Assembly: GCA_022835595.1 (NCBI GenBank)
Contig: BQUP01000009.1
Coordinates: forward strand, 124,001 to 188,000
Source: Cystobasidium ongulense
Lineage: Eukaryota > Basidiomycota > Cystobasidiomycetes > Cystobasidiales > Cystobasidiaceae
Length of the DNA: 64,000 bases
Reading direction: 5' to 3'
Shown here: positions 36,001-47,939 of the stretch, one piece after another
How the letters are laid out: every line of letters begins with the position of its first letter
Position numbering within the stretch: the first letter of the stretch is position 1
The notes under the pieces: generated by a model
Told to the model about the DNA's origin: nothing
The model's input: the letters and a program-made list of their open reading frames with translations, nothing else
Databases searched by the model: none
Translations under genes and position numbers: made by a program

Positions 36001-36799
36001 CCTAAACTTTGAAGACCACGCTATCGACACTGCTTCAAATTACGGTAACCCGAAAAGAAGACCTCAGCAAGCACGATCGCTGCCCCGATAGGCGGATCTA
36101 CCTCAAGCTCCAGCAAAGTGCCAGCAGCGTGCCTTTGAGGTTGTCAATCTCAGCGACCCGTTGCATTCCAAAAGTGATAGATTGATTGAAACTCAATTTA
36201 CGCGCCCTCTTCACCCAACCGCGAAGTTCGCGACCGGCCCCCCTAATTACATCGGCCGCCTCCCGAGCCAACTGCGCGCCACCCCAAATTTCGGCGGGAA
36301 CTTCAAGCCTCGTGCTGGTGCGTTCCTATCAGTAAAGACGTGACCCGTCGGGCGTCTGCGTGCAGACGAGGGGACTCATTCCTGACACTTGAATCGCATA
36401 ATTGTGCAGTGCTTTGGAATATATCGAGGTCCCGCATCGCATCGCTGCTCGTCGTCGTCGTCCAGGAAAGAAAGCTGCTCCTCGTTGTCTGCCTCTTTCC
36501 TTTCCAACTTTTCCATCCATCCATCCTATCTCCGACCAGCCACCTTTCAATTAACACGTATCCATAACGGGCAGCAGGCCGCCATCTCTCCTCCTGCAGC
36601 AAGAGATAACACATCGACATCATTCGACACGTCGGTATAAAGAGCCTTCTTTTCTCAAGATTGTCTCTCTCCTCTTTCTTCTTCATCCACCGCAGTCTCT
36701 CACTCTCGTTATCCCGAGCACTTCCACGCTAGCTCACGCCCAAGAAGCCCGCACCTCATCTTCGCCTAAAGCTTCTCAACACGCGTATCTCTTTTCAAC
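33092..36799. other. Gene-poor 3.7-kb region upstream of the cyclin gene
   Basis: This is the longest stretch without a convincing gene. Open frames such as 34402-34653 (+), 35066-35287 (+) and 33807-33989 (-) show no motif, no flanking splice continuity and no homology I know. A promoter-like arrangement sits at about 35548. C/T-rich runs near 35600-35650 and 36460-36540 are typical of fungal leader regions. Large upstream regions are common for G1 cyclins, whose transcription integrates many signals. An unseen noncoding RNA is possible. Confidence 0.4.
35548..35556 (+). promoter_or_regulatory. TATA box with pyrimidine-rich start region
   Basis: TATATAAAT is followed 50-80 bp downstream by a CT-rich run (about 35608-35632), the usual layout of a strong fungal core promoter. 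No coding frame follows it. If active it would start a transcript about 1.2 kb upstream of the cyclin ATG, either a long spliced leader or a noncoding RNA. Confidence 0.4.
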
Positions 36800-37849
36800 A
36801 TGAGCATTCAAATGGAAGGACCAACGCCATCAATGGCTCGACGACACCCTGCGTCTCTCCTTCCCAAGTTCATGCACCACCCTCAGCTCCTCGAGCTTGT
36901 TCGGTCGCCAGTCACTCCCGAGATGATCTGTATGTCTCCCCCATCTTGCAGCGCTATCCAAAGAGGACGGTGAACTGACTTTCTTACCTGTTCCAGCCTA
37001 CCTCGCAGCCAAGACCTACAATGTTATTCAATGCGGACCTTCTACACCAACCGGTCTTCCATCGCCACCAACAACACCAACCAAGCAGAACTTCGCAACC
37101 GCAGCGGAATCACTAGACCCAGCCCTTCCTTCTCTTGAAGCCTTCATTACCATCCTTGCCCAGAAGAGCAATGTCCAAGTCCCAACATTGATGTGCACCC
37201 TGGTCTACCTTGAACGTCTGCGCTCTCGACTCCCGCCTGCGGCCAAGGGCATGTCCTGCACGCGTCATCGCGTCTTCCTTGCTGTCCTCATCGTTGCTGC
37301 AAAGTACTTGAACGACTCTTCACCCAAGAACAAGCACTGGACGCGTTATGCTGCTCTCTTCTCTCAAGCCGAGACCAGTGAGTTCAACCATATCTTCTGT
37401 CTGTCGCAAGCAATACTGACGCGCTCTTTCTTCCTTCTTCAGACTTGATGGAATGCCAATTGCTTTACCTTCTTGACTACGATCTCCGCATTGAAGAGTC
37501 TGAGCTCCTCGAGCACTTCGCCCCATTCCTCAACTTCCGAACAGCGCCCGCTGCCATCTCTCCCTCTACTCGGCTGCGCGAACGCCGGACACCCTCCCTC
37601 GAGTCTGTCGGATCATCATCCAGCTCCGATGCCTCCCTCTCTCCCCAACCCAAGACGCCTTCGAGCGAGGTCCCATCAAGTATCGCCATCTCCGGAGCAC
37701 CAGCTCACTATTCAAAAGGTCTTCCAACACCAGAACCGTCGCCACCTTCGCGTCGCAAGGGACTCAGCAAGTACTTTAGCGGACGCACATACCGGTCACG
37801 GAGCATCGACTCTGCTATGACGACGTCGGAAGGTGTGACCATCATTTAA
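36800..37849 (+). CDS. PCL1/2-type cyclin
   Basis: The start at 36800 ([20 protein letters not shown]) is followed by an intron from about 36930 to 36996, after which [14 protein letters not shown] continues in frame. The cyclin box reads [60 protein letters not shown] and [14 protein letters not shown] second intron (37380-37441) leads to [20 protein letters not shown]. The wording [28 protein letters not shown] is diagnostic of the PCL1/PCL2 family, which activates the Pho85/Cdk5-type kinase in G1 and in polarised growth. The C-terminal 110 residues are Ser/Pro-rich with many SP/TP sites and end GVTII. A long 5' intergenic region suggests complex transcriptional control. Confidence 0.92.
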
Positions 37850-38276
37850 TAAGCTGCAAATCCGGGATTCGCGCCTCACTCCGTCTGTGTATCTGGGTTC
37901 TTCTCCGTTTCGTCCATCGCATTCATCTGTAGCATCTTGAGTTCATTTAGAAGAGGGGTTTTGGTAGAGCCATTTGTTGGGTCTCTAGGGTCGGTGGTCA
38001 GTCAAGTCAAAGCCAAGTATGGTCGTGTACAGCTAGCATCTTTCTGGTAGAGCGTCCTGTGGGACATGTGAATTCTTAGCATCAGCGCTTGTCGCGATCT
38101 AAATAGAAATACAAAAACAAATCACAAACAATCTTTTCAATTAATACTTACCGAGCAAAACGTCTGAATTATTCTGACTCGAGTTTGGACTTGCATTTAA
38201 AAGATCGACCTAGCCCTTCACCGAGAACTGCAACGCTAAACCTCTGTCGGACACCAAGTCAGGCGCGAGAAGGGTG
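37850..38276. other. Intergenic region, terminator of cyclin and promoter of next gene
   Basis: About 425 bp with an AT-rich part at about 38098-38175 that may serve the cyclin 3' end. No gene is seen. Confidence 0.4.
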
Positions 38277-38796
38277 ATGGAGGCTCCAGCGATTCCGACT
38301 AGCGGATTCTTCAGGAATGAGCTCAACACGGCGCTGAGGGAGAACGGCTACGCATTGATGGCGTGGGAGCTGCTTGGAAGCGTCGACGATGACAGAGGGG
38401 AGGCCGCCCATGCGGAGGCAAGCGTCGAGCTGCTGCCCGAGAACGAGTCACAGGGTGACAAGGGAAAGACTGTCGAGATCCAGCTTACGCTGCAGGGCTA
38501 TCAGGTAAGAATCAATAGAGAGCTGAGTGGTGTCCTTGCAGCCAGTGCTCGTGTTCACAGTGATAGGAATCAAAGCTCACGTGATATTCCAACTCCAGGT
38601 CAAACTGTCTACGAGCGAGCAACGCATGCAACACTACGAGACGTTGGACGATCTACTGAGTGCAATCAGCCCTGCGTATTGCCGCCGTCGCCAGAAGCTC
38701 TTGTTCGCGAAGCTGGAGGATGTGGCGAAGGAAAGGTCGTGGGACGAGCAGACGGATGGGAAGCAAGACGAGGAAGACGAACCAAAGGCGCGATAA
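38277..38796 (+). CDS. GSKIP-domain-like protein
   Basis: Exon 1 (from ATG 38277, MEAPAIPTSGFFRNELNTAL) has an acidic middle and ends IQLTLQGYQ at a GTAAGA donor near 38504. Exon 2 begins VKLSTSEQRMQHYETLDDLL and continues SAISPAYCRRRQKLLFAKLE before an acidic tail ending EPKAR (stop 38794-38796). The pattern of beta-strand, YxVxLS, YETxxxLLxxxSPAY and a final amphipathic helix matches the small GSKIP domain, which in animals binds GSK3 and PKA anchoring surfaces. Sequence conservation is modest, so the assignment rests on the pattern. Convergent with the cyclophilin gene. Confidence 0.6.
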
Positions 38797-39339
38797 GCTG
38801 TCCTGCTCAGTTGCTTCTCATAGTGGGCCACGGAGATGCTCTGCCCTTCATGTCGCATGCAGGCGGAACAGCTTCCAGGCCTCTCAACTGGACAAGCTGT
38901 AAGTTTACCTTTCAGCAGTAATTGCAGGGCTGGCGAAACTAAGAGCTGCTTGGCGAATAAGCCTACAGGTCTCTGTCCGAGCAACGTTAAAGCTTCAACG
39001 ATCTCTGCGTAGTGCCGAGCTGTTTCAGATCTAATGACCAGTTTCTCGTATTTCTGCTGGATTGTCTCTCGGAGCTCGTGTCTCCGAGAAATGCTTCTCC
39101 ACTCTCAACATCCAGTATCGACAGCTCTACCATGCAGAAGATAAACGGCTGGAGAGGTATTAGGCTATCGTGTTCTAGACTCGTTTGTCTGTCGTTAGGC
39201 CATAGCATGCTTCGGAGCGGGTACGCCCATACGCTGAGCGTCTGTATAGTACCAATATAAGGGAATCCCTTCATATTTTAATTGCCCCTGACCTATACTA
39301 ATACAACATTCACAAGGCCGTAGATCAAGGTGACCTTCA
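38797..39339. other. Convergent intergenic region, no gene seen
   Basis: About 540 bp between two stop codons. Open frames antisense to each other occur (for example near 38987-39274) but show no motif or codon bias. Confidence 0.4.
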
Positions 39340-40308
39340 TCACTTTTCGGCGACCTCATTTTCATTAGCTGCTTGCTCCTCTTCAGGCTCTACTACTCGA
39401 CTCTTGAGAATCTTGATGTCCTCGAGAGGTCTGTGGGAATGTTGTCAGATGCTGAACGCTGCACTGCTTCTCTGTAGTTGAACTTGCCTATCCTGTGCGT
39501 TGGTCTGTACTGCTCCTAAGCGCTCTACAACTCGCATGCCAGTCAATATACGGCCAAAGATCGTATGCTTGCCTGCCGAGGTGTATGAAATTGATCGGTC
39601 AGTTTCTACAGCGCCAGTCCTTGGCTATGACTCAGACTCACCGTCTAAATGCGGTACGGGTGCGAGCGTAATAAAAAATTGGCTGCCATTCGTATCGGGC
39701 CCACTGTTCGCCATTGCCAAAATACCTGCTCCCGTAAAGCGTAGTTCTCGGGTCTGTATGCAACAAACACAAAGAGATCAGCATATAGATGGAGCAAACT
39801 CTTCCAAACCCTCTTACGATCTCGTCTTGGAACTTCCCTCCTGCAAATTGAGCGAGATAATCAGCAGGGCTTGAAAATCATCGTCTTTTTGAGGAGCACA
39901 ACCCACCGTATATACTCGTTCCTCCTCGACCTGTCCCTGTTGGATCACCGCCTTGGAACATAAAGTTGGGAATAATACGATGGAAGATAGTCCCGGTATA
40001 GTAGCTATGGGTACATATCTGGTCAGCTACCGAGGCCAAATCTTATGGGCTAAACCTTCCAGACCAACCCTCGTTTAGCGAGCTCGTAGAAATTCTTGCA
40101 AGTCTGGAGACAGAGATAAAGTCAATTCTCTTGTGCTGCATGTCCACAGTTCATATTAGATCTGTATGTATTTACTTTTGGTGCTTCGTTCCAGTATAGC
40201 TCTATCGTGAGCTGGCCCATGCCTGTGTCCAGTACGACATTGCCTGATAGGTAGGTCAGCAGCCGGTCCGTGTTTGAGATAGTCGAAGTATATACCTCTT
40301 TCAGACAT
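39340..40308 (-). CDS. Peptidyl-prolyl cis-trans isomerase, PPIL1-type cyclophilin
   Basis: Exon 1 is tiny: MSER from ATG 40308, ended by a GTATAT donor. It joins [20 protein letters not shown], then [12 protein letters not shown], then [20 protein letters not shown] with [13 protein letters not shown], then [20 protein letters not shown] and [30 protein letters not shown] follows, and the end reads [17 protein letters not shown] (stop 39340-39342). Catalytic residues of cyclophilins (FHR, QGGD, NGSQFF, LDGKHTIFG) are all present. TCKNF..YY.GT.FHRII and [11 protein letters not shown] are the PPIL1 (spliceosomal cyclophilin) pattern. It probably works with the activated spliceosome, which fits an intron-rich genome. 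Confidence 0.9.
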
Positions 40309-40478
40309 GATGCTCGTGGGTGAGTGGTGAAGTGTGTTAGGAAGACGAGGCTGTTGCATAAAACAGTCTTCATGGAGGAGCTGATCGGGACACTTGGAGG
40401 GATTGCTGGAGAGACCATGGCTTACGACCTCCCAACCCCCATACAACAGCATGGTCGTCCACAGCAGCGCTTGACAGC

Positions 40479-43400
40479 ATGTCAGGTCTCTCTGGCGTGC
40501 ACGGCAAGCCTGGCTCGTCCTCACGAAATCCCAGGCTCAGTCTGGCAGAGCCGAGTGCGATCATCCATCAGGACGAGCAGGCAGCCAGTGATCCACCATT
40601 CAGCCCAAAGCAGCCGCTGTCGCCCGCAACAGTCGTGCACCTCAAACAGACCTTCTCGAAAGCGGCTCAGCGTGCTCGCAACAACTCTGCCGGATTAGCA
40701 GACTGGGAGGGTGTGCGAAAATCGCACGTGCAATTGCCAAGTGGTGCGCCGGGGGTCGCGACAAATAGCAGCGATAATGGCCAGCGAACTGGAGCAAGTC
40801 CTAGACCGAACTCTCTGCTCTCTCCACCTCTTGTAGATGAACCCACCTCATATCTACCGCCAAATGGCTTAACAAAACCCAATGGCCATGAGGACAATCA
40901 ACCCGAAAGCAGCTCCGAGGACTCGCACTCTGGCGATGAATACACTCGGTTCAAGCAGGCAAGGAAGGTTCAATCACTCTGGCGCATTCCTTCGCTCACT
41001 GCTCAGCAGCGGGGTATATTGAAATGCACAATTGCGTACACAATTGCCACTCTGTTTACGTTTGTGCCTATCCTGTCTGGGTTACTGTCTGCTCCATTCG
41101 ACCTCGCTGGACCTGTCAGAGGTGGTCATGTAGTCGCTACAGTTGCGACCTACTACAACCCTGCCAAAACACTCGGAGCTATGTTCGAAGCCGTGCGCCA
41201 TAACCGTTCCGGTTGCATTGACGGCACGCGCTAGGCTGAACATTTTTCTCGTGTTCTAGGATATCTTTATGCTCTGGGCTTCTTTATTCGCCTTTCTGGT
41301 AGCCCTCGGATCAATGGCCACATCCACTATCCTCAATGATATCGATCAGCATACGGCCTCGCATGTCATCAGCGTGCTCTGGCTTATGGCTGCAATGGGT
41401 TTGGTGGCCTGGATGAAGGTTAAGGTCTCTCACCCACAATTTGGTAGTGTAGGTCTGCATCTGTCTAAGTGACTTTCCCAGGCTGAATTTCCTGCTTCTC
41501 AAAGGCGTGTTCCATGGTCGCCCTCATTCTGTAAGGGCCGGCTGCAAATCACTAGTATCCACGTACTTCAGCTGATCAAGTCGACCTCCTCCAACAGCAC
41601 CTCTATGCGAGTACTCAAAGCACGCTGTCCACATATTCTTAGTCTAACTCTTCTCTACAGCATTTGCAAGGAAGGCAGCGTGCACAATGGCGATTTTCAG
41701 CTGGAATCCATAGGACAGGTAATTGAACGCTTTTACCCTACATTTAGCTTGTTGCAGTTCTGACTCCATTATAGACCTTCGCAACGGTATTCCTCGGCGC
41801 TGGCATATCCAATGCTGTCTGTTTGCTGGTGTGGCGTGGGTCTGCAACATCCAAGCTTCAGTATGTCTTATCGATACCGCCAGCAAAATTGATTAGACTG
41901 ACCCGTTACATTGTATAGGGGTGACATCAACAAGACTCTTGAAAGCTTCTCAACGCTGGTCGACCTCTTATGCAGCTCCTTCCTGAACGAGACCTCGCAA
42001 GTATAAGCTGAAAGCGAAGAACTCCCGCTCCTATATCTGCTGACTCTTGTGTGACAGTCGTATTTCCGAAGATGCTATCAAATTGGCTATTGACACCCAC
42101 CGGACTTCCTTTGTGGCACTTAAAGCGTCTCTTGGCGCAGCTAAGCTAGAGCTGTGGGACTACCGCATACAAAGGACGCAAAAAGCTTACGATGAGTGAG
42201 GTGTCGTCCTACTTATCGTCGAGGCTCAGCTAATAGTGCTCTTCTATAGCATCCTAGCATCTATGAATCGACTAGCCCAAGATATCACCGGTATTCGAAC
42301 TGCAGTGACGATGAAGCGCGAGCTTGAAGATCACCGCGAAAAAGAACGTTCTCTTAGTGGATCTAGTCATGCTGAAGAGGACGAAAATGCTCGAGAAATC
42401 ATGGATTCCTTCCAAGAACATGTGGGTCCAAGCTTGGCCGCTTTGGCAGTACGTACATTCCCATATAAATCATAGAGTCTTTGCTGATACTGTTGGGCAG
42501 GATGTGGCTCGCAACAATCTTCGAACCCTGCGCACTTCTTTCTTACAAAGCAAAGCTGGAACAAAGCAGGGGTCAATACCAGGTGCAGATGATCTAGAGG
42601 CTACTGGTGTTACAGACACAAGTCAAATGGCCGCTGAACTTCAGGCGGCTCTCGACACTTATCACGCCGTCCATACCAAAGCTCTCCGGAAGCTCTATAG
42701 GCATTTTCCATCGGCTCTTGACGGCCAGGTTTCCAAGTCGATAGAGAGCTATCGTGCACTGGACTCTCGACCGTATGCCGCGGGCGCTCGTGCTATCGCT
42801 AGCGCCTATGCTGATAACCCGTCTTGTTTCCAACAGGAACGAAGAAGTGCTTATCATCTACTTCTACTGCTTCCACCTAGAAGAATTCGCTAAAGAAGAG
42901 GTTAGTGGAAGAGAATGCAGCACCAGGAACTGGGATTTGACCATTTCTGCGCAATTCGATAGTTGATTCTCATCGATGCCTTTGAAGCTGTGCGGAAAGG
43001 TAAGATATCGTTGGTCGAGACGGGTATCGCGATCTGAAAGGTTCTTAACTTTCCGCTGGCTGACTCTACCATTAACGCAAATTTTCCTTCCTTTCAGAGG
43101 AAATTCTCCTGGCGCAAGAACTTCAACAGTATGTCACCAAATTCGGAAGGCCACTTGGGCAAATCTTCGATTCCCTAGATGTCTTTGGTCTGCTGCTTCC
43201 GTTAAAAACTGGACATGCCAAAACCAATAGATGGGGAACCTTGAAGAAGAAGCTTGGTACGTGTTATCCGCTCGGTCTGGGGACCATTGTTAGCGCTTGA
43301 TAACATTGTGCTTCAGTCCAACTTATGCCCCTGTCCAGCCACAAGCCTCCATCGCCCTTCCCACCGGTAGGCGATCACGCAGTGACATCTCACTCTAAGG

Positions 43401-45504
43401 CCCAAGAAAAGCAGCAAAGTCGTTTCGGCAGATTCAGACGGCAGCTCTGGAAGTTTGGCGTTTCCTTGAAGCGGCCAGATAGACTGTTTGCTATTAAGAC
43501 GGGAATAGGCAGCGGTCTTCTGGGTGTTCTCGCTGTGAGCATGATAATTAAGGAGCGAGGAGTGTACTTTGGCTGAGCATCTTGATTTCAGTTTGATCAT
43601 CGCACTCGACCAATTTTTGTGCAGTATTCGGGTTCGTGGGCAATCCTTTCATACATTGTTAGTGTCTACCAACCTACCAATGTTCCCTCTTGGAATGGCT
43701 GACCGTATACAAATCGTGAATTTCAGGTTGTGGTCGCGGTCACCACAGGTCAGACACAGTTCAATGTATGTTAAAGGATCTACTTTACCTGATGAGAGCT
43801 AACGCGATTATGGATTGTAACAGTCATTCTTCCGGATTGGGTATGTCCACCTCCTTCGCCCATGGACGCGACATATAATGACAATGTGTCGGCACAGGGG
43901 CACTATATTGGGAGCGACGGTTGCCGTCGTCGCTTGGTACATCTTCTTCGCCCACCCAGTGGCTCTTTGCAGTAAGTAGCTTGGCCTAGACAAAGTCTTC
44001 ATAGGCTAAGGCTGACCCGCAATGTAGTCTTTTCCGCCTTAGTATCGGTGCCTTGTTTCGCAATTATTGTGACAATGCCAAAATTCGCAACATCTGGCCG
44101 TTTTGTTCTCCTTTCGTACAACCTGACAGCACTATATGCATACAAGTAGGTAGTGTTGAATTCTTTATAATAATCCCCTCTAAAGTTGCATGTGCAGTGT
44201 TCGTTTCTCCGATTACGATGTGGAGGAAATTGGCTATTATAGGATTGTTGCTGTGTCTGCCGGAACAATATGGGGTCTGGTCGTGACGCGTTATGTCTTT
44301 CCCGTTGAAGCACGCCATGAGCTTCGCAACGGGATCTCAGAGTACGTTCTGAGAATCAAAGAGTACTTGGAAAAGTGCTAATTGTGCATCTGCAGGCTTC
44401 TTCTGGATTTCTCGTATTATTACCAGAGATTGGTTGAGAACATGTCTCTTGGCGAGCAAAGGCTGAACAGCAACATCGACGCACCCGAGCCAGATGAGCG
44501 TACAGCCTTGCTGCACGAGAGCCCCATCAGAGGCCAAAATACTCTCGACTTGTTCACCGAAATGGAAATGTGCTTGCAGGTGGCGATCCTAAAAGTATGT
44601 AGGCTTGCAATGAAAGGGTCCATCTACCTTATTTAGCTGAACAACTATCACTCCGTAATCTCAGTTACGGACGCATCTTGATAATGCGCATCATGAACCA
44701 CGCCTGAAAGGCCCCTTCCCCGTTGGTGCATACGCCCTCATAATGCAAAAATGCCAAAGAATCTTGGATATCCTGCACTCGATGCGCATCATTACGGTCC
44801 GGCCTGATTTCTCGGATGTAAGTCTTTTTGAAGCTAGACATCATGACAACTATCTTAATGCTTCCCTCTTCAATGACTAGATCATAAGGCATCACTTTCT
44901 TTATCCCACCAACCGCGAGCGCCGAGACGTCACTGGGAAGTAAGTATAGAATCTGCGTCCCCAGATCAAGCATAGCTGATATCTGGTGTGCAGTATCCTC
45001 TTGTTTAAAGCTCTGCTAGCATCGACTCTTAGTCTTAAGGCCCCAATGCCACCTTTCAGTAAGTCTTTGACGAAGGGATATGCGGGGAAGCCTTGCTAAC
45101 GGTATCTGCTTCAGTGCCGCCGGCCGATGAAGCCCGCCAAAGATTGATTGCCAAGGTCGCATCGCTTGCAGTGGTCCGTCGTAGAGCAATCCGCGGCACC
45201 TCGCCGTACTTGCTATACTACAGCTATGCCCTCATGGAGAAGGTAGGCGTTGTCGACTTGGCCGAGCCTAAACTTTACTGATGTGATGCGATACTAGGAC
45301 TTGATCGTCCAGCTGGAAGGCCTTGGACAAATCTTTCAACACCTATTCGGTGTGTCTGGCGATGAAGACGGTTCTGGCGATGGAGTGCAAGAGTTCGAAG
45401 CTATCTTCGAAGAGGGCGCCGATGACGGAAGTAGCTTTCGCTCAGTGCGCTCCCAAGATTCATCGGACTCTGGCGCACAAGCACTCAAGGAACATCGACA
45501 TTGA
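40479..45504 (+). CDS. Large multipass membrane protein, BRE4 / DUF2421 (ER transporter-like) family
   Basis: ATG 40479 opens a Ser/Pro-rich N-terminus of about 170 residues (MSGLSGVHGKPGSSSRNPRL). The first membrane half includes ILKCTIAYTIATLFTFVPIL, VVATVATYYNPAKTLGAMFE, DIFMLWASLFAFLVALGSMA, VISVLWLMAAMGLVAWMKV, ACSMVALIL and TFATVFLGAGISNAVCLLVW. A soluble middle follows (42,000-43,250). The second membrane half includes AIKTGIGSGLLGVLA, an exon with TRPIFVQYSGSWAILSYI, GATVAVVAWYIFFAHPVAL and ISALVSVPCFAIIVTM-like segments, then the cytoplasmic DUF2421 region to VRSQDSSDSGAQALKEHRH (stop 45502-45504). The split architecture with two six-helix halves matches the fungal BRE4/aromatic-acid-exporter-like group; the transported substrate is unknown. 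About fifteen short introns are needed, and not all were placed to the base. Confidence 0.8.
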
Positions 45505-45537
45505 CGTGTAATAGTAGACAAATAGATTGACGCGTAG

Positions 45538-47464
45538 CTATGGGTAGCCGTTTGCAGTGAAGAAGTTATGATCTGCTTGTTGACGCCTCAAGGAAGACGG
45601 TCCTGACCCAGACACGCGCTCAAGGTCTCGAAGACGGCTTGACATGATCGTTCTTCTCAGGCTATTCTTGCTGGGAAAGTCCGACTTGCTTGACTGCATC
45701 AAGCTTGCGGCCATAGGTATCTGCATAGGCACGTCGGGATTCAGCAGTGATGGTCTCGCGGATCGATTGCTTGTGAAAACATTGTCGTTCATAGCGGTGG
45801 TGGTCGACGATCCCTCGTCAGTTACAGGGAAGTATTCGTCTAGATCTTCTCGATGTATGCGAAGTCGATCTCGCGACTTGGCCCCCTTCAGAATTCTCGA
45901 TTTATGAGGTGAGTTGTTTGGTGTTGTTTTCGGTGTCGTGCCTTCTAGTCGATGAAGTCGCTTCCTAGTTGCAAGAGGTATGCGAGTCTCGCCACCATCT
46001 TGCTTACTGGCGTTGGGATTAGCCTGCAAGCTCGTGCCGTTTCTCTCTGAGCGGTGAGATGGTCGTTGCGTGTGTGTATGACTTTCTTGCTGCGAACCAT
46101 CTAAGGACTTGCGCAGATCCTGGACCGAAACTGGGACAGGCGCCTTGGAGAAGGTTGTAGCAAAGTTCGAGGTGCTTCGCTTGAGTGAACTGATGATAGG
46201 AGAGTCTGTGCCAGAGTCTCGATCAAGAAGATGCTGTGATCCATTTCGTGGAGGCGAGGAATGAGGCGGCAATAGTTCATCATTCGTCGATTCTCTTGAC
46301 AAAGTGGAGGACCAGGAGGAAGTTCGAGACTTGTTCTCATCAGGAGATACAGATACTTCCTGGTAGTCCCGCACAGACTTGTAGTCGTCAAAGAATGATC
46401 TTCCAATCCGGCTGTTCGAGCTTTCCTGGGGAGATTCATCGTAACGTTCGCTAGAGTCGGAGTCCGACTCAAAGTGAATAGCTTCGAAGTCAAAGCCTTT
46501 TGTATTTCTAACACCCAAATAGCCTTTGCTTGGGCTCGTACCCAAAGAGCGAGACATTGCCCTTGATCTGGCGTGCGCTGGATTCCCAGCAAAATCGTAC
46601 GGTAGACTGTCATCGGGTTCTCGGTTGTCTACAGGACCCGTTTCCGAGACAGGCGTGTGTATAATCTGCTCGACTACGATAGGCGTATGACTGTTCGCAG
46701 CTACAGCTTGCTGTGCCATATCTGCGCACCACCTTTGTGAAAGTCGGTGTATGAGTGACGGAAGGTCTCTTCTGAAACGTTCTCGCAGCTGATTCTCAAT
46801 TTCCTGTGAGTGTGAGTAACAGACCACTTCTGTTGTCAGCACCTCTACTTTGTAACAGGATATTAAGCTGGTGAGCTTACCGATTGTATGAACTGCTGGA
46901 CAACGCCAAAGCTATCAAATGAGCTGGACACGTTCAAACTCTCTAGAGGATCGTCTCGGAAGGTCATAGCAAGGCCACTTGTTTTCGAAAAGGAAAGCGA
47001 GATGACGCATCGCAGACGAAGGTGGGACAGTGTCAACTGAACGAACATTTCCGCAGTAGTCAAGAGAACGGAGGGCGTGGCCAGCATTTCTAGGGCATGC
47101 TTGTACTGTGTGAGAGGGTTCACCTATGTGTCATGGACGGAAATATTTCAGCTCGAAGTAGACTATCTACTGTCTGCGCCTGTCCAAAACTTACATGTAG
47201 GTTTGTAGCTAAGGATATGAGGGCGTCGCCACTGTAGCTGAGCATAAACCGGCCTTTGAAGCTCCCGTCGACCGCAGAGAGCTCATCGATAGCAAGCAGG
47301 TCCAGTTCTGGAGGTATGCTTCCCAAGTTCAGGTCGACGACTCTAATCTTGTCTGCCACCAGTGAGAGCTTTTGTCCTGAATTCAGAGCCTGCTCAAGCG
47401 AGGCCTTTGCCGAATCGTAGAACGAAGCCGAGAAGTAGCGAGGCCATTCGAAGTCGAATGACAT
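45538..47464 (-). CDS. MDM34: ERMES complex subunit MDM34 (SMP domain)
   Basis: The start at 47464 reads MSFDFEWPRYFSASFYDSAK, followed by ADKIRVVDLNLGSIPPELDL and GRFMLSYSGDALISLATNLH. An intron leads to NPLTQYKHALEMLATPSVLL and LRCVISLSFSKTSGLAMTF, then another to EIENQLRERFRRDLPSLIHR. The N-terminal 190 residues are a lipid-binding SMP domain, and MSF.F.WP followed by GSIPPELDLLAIDEL is specific to MDM34. A Ser-rich, probably disordered tail of over 350 residues ends NFFTANGYP at the stop 45538. MDM34 sits in the mitochondrial outer membrane and with MMM1, MDM10 and MDM12 tethers mitochondria to the endoplasmic reticulum. Only 33 bp separate its stop from that of the convergent BRE4-like gene. 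Confidence 0.92.
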
Positions 47465-47939
47465 CTCTGTGGCCTTCGTGTTGAGGCAGAGGCTACCGTT
47501 TCATGATCTGCGAGTAACGCCGTTCACGGTCGTTCTGACTCTTCGAGACTTGTATGTGGACAACACGGATGCACGCACAGCAGGCCAGCACCCAGAATAC
47601 GGTGCGACCTTGTGAGCAGTGATAGGTGTTGTCGAAAGTGCTACCACCTTCCAAGCAGTTCGCACTATTGAGAAGCAATGGCCAGGTTTACCCTCGTCAA
47701 GATGAATTGATCGAGTCGCAGCACGCTTTGCAACTTGAATCGTCATGAAATATACACATACAAGCCTCTGTCTCAGCAACCATGGTAGCGGATCAATTGT
47801 CATGTTGGCATGCTACTATTGCACAGCCCAGGTTGAGCTATCACGGGTCTATCTATTGTCAACAACAAGATTGTTATACATCACACCCAGCATAGTGACC
47901 GCTGGCCGCTCTTGCTAGCTGGCATCATGATTACCAGCT
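47465..47939. promoter_or_regulatory. Intergenic region upstream of MDM34
   Basis: About 475 bp between the TDP1 stop and the MDM34 start on the same strand. A minus-strand open frame at 47501-47803 (100 codons) has no recognisable content and is treated as noncoding. Confidence 0.4.

Noticed and set aside
47501-47803. Minus-strand open frame of 100 codons between TDP1 and MDM34
   Set aside because: No motif, no splice continuity with neighbours and Cys/Arg/Thr-rich composition typical of chance frames.
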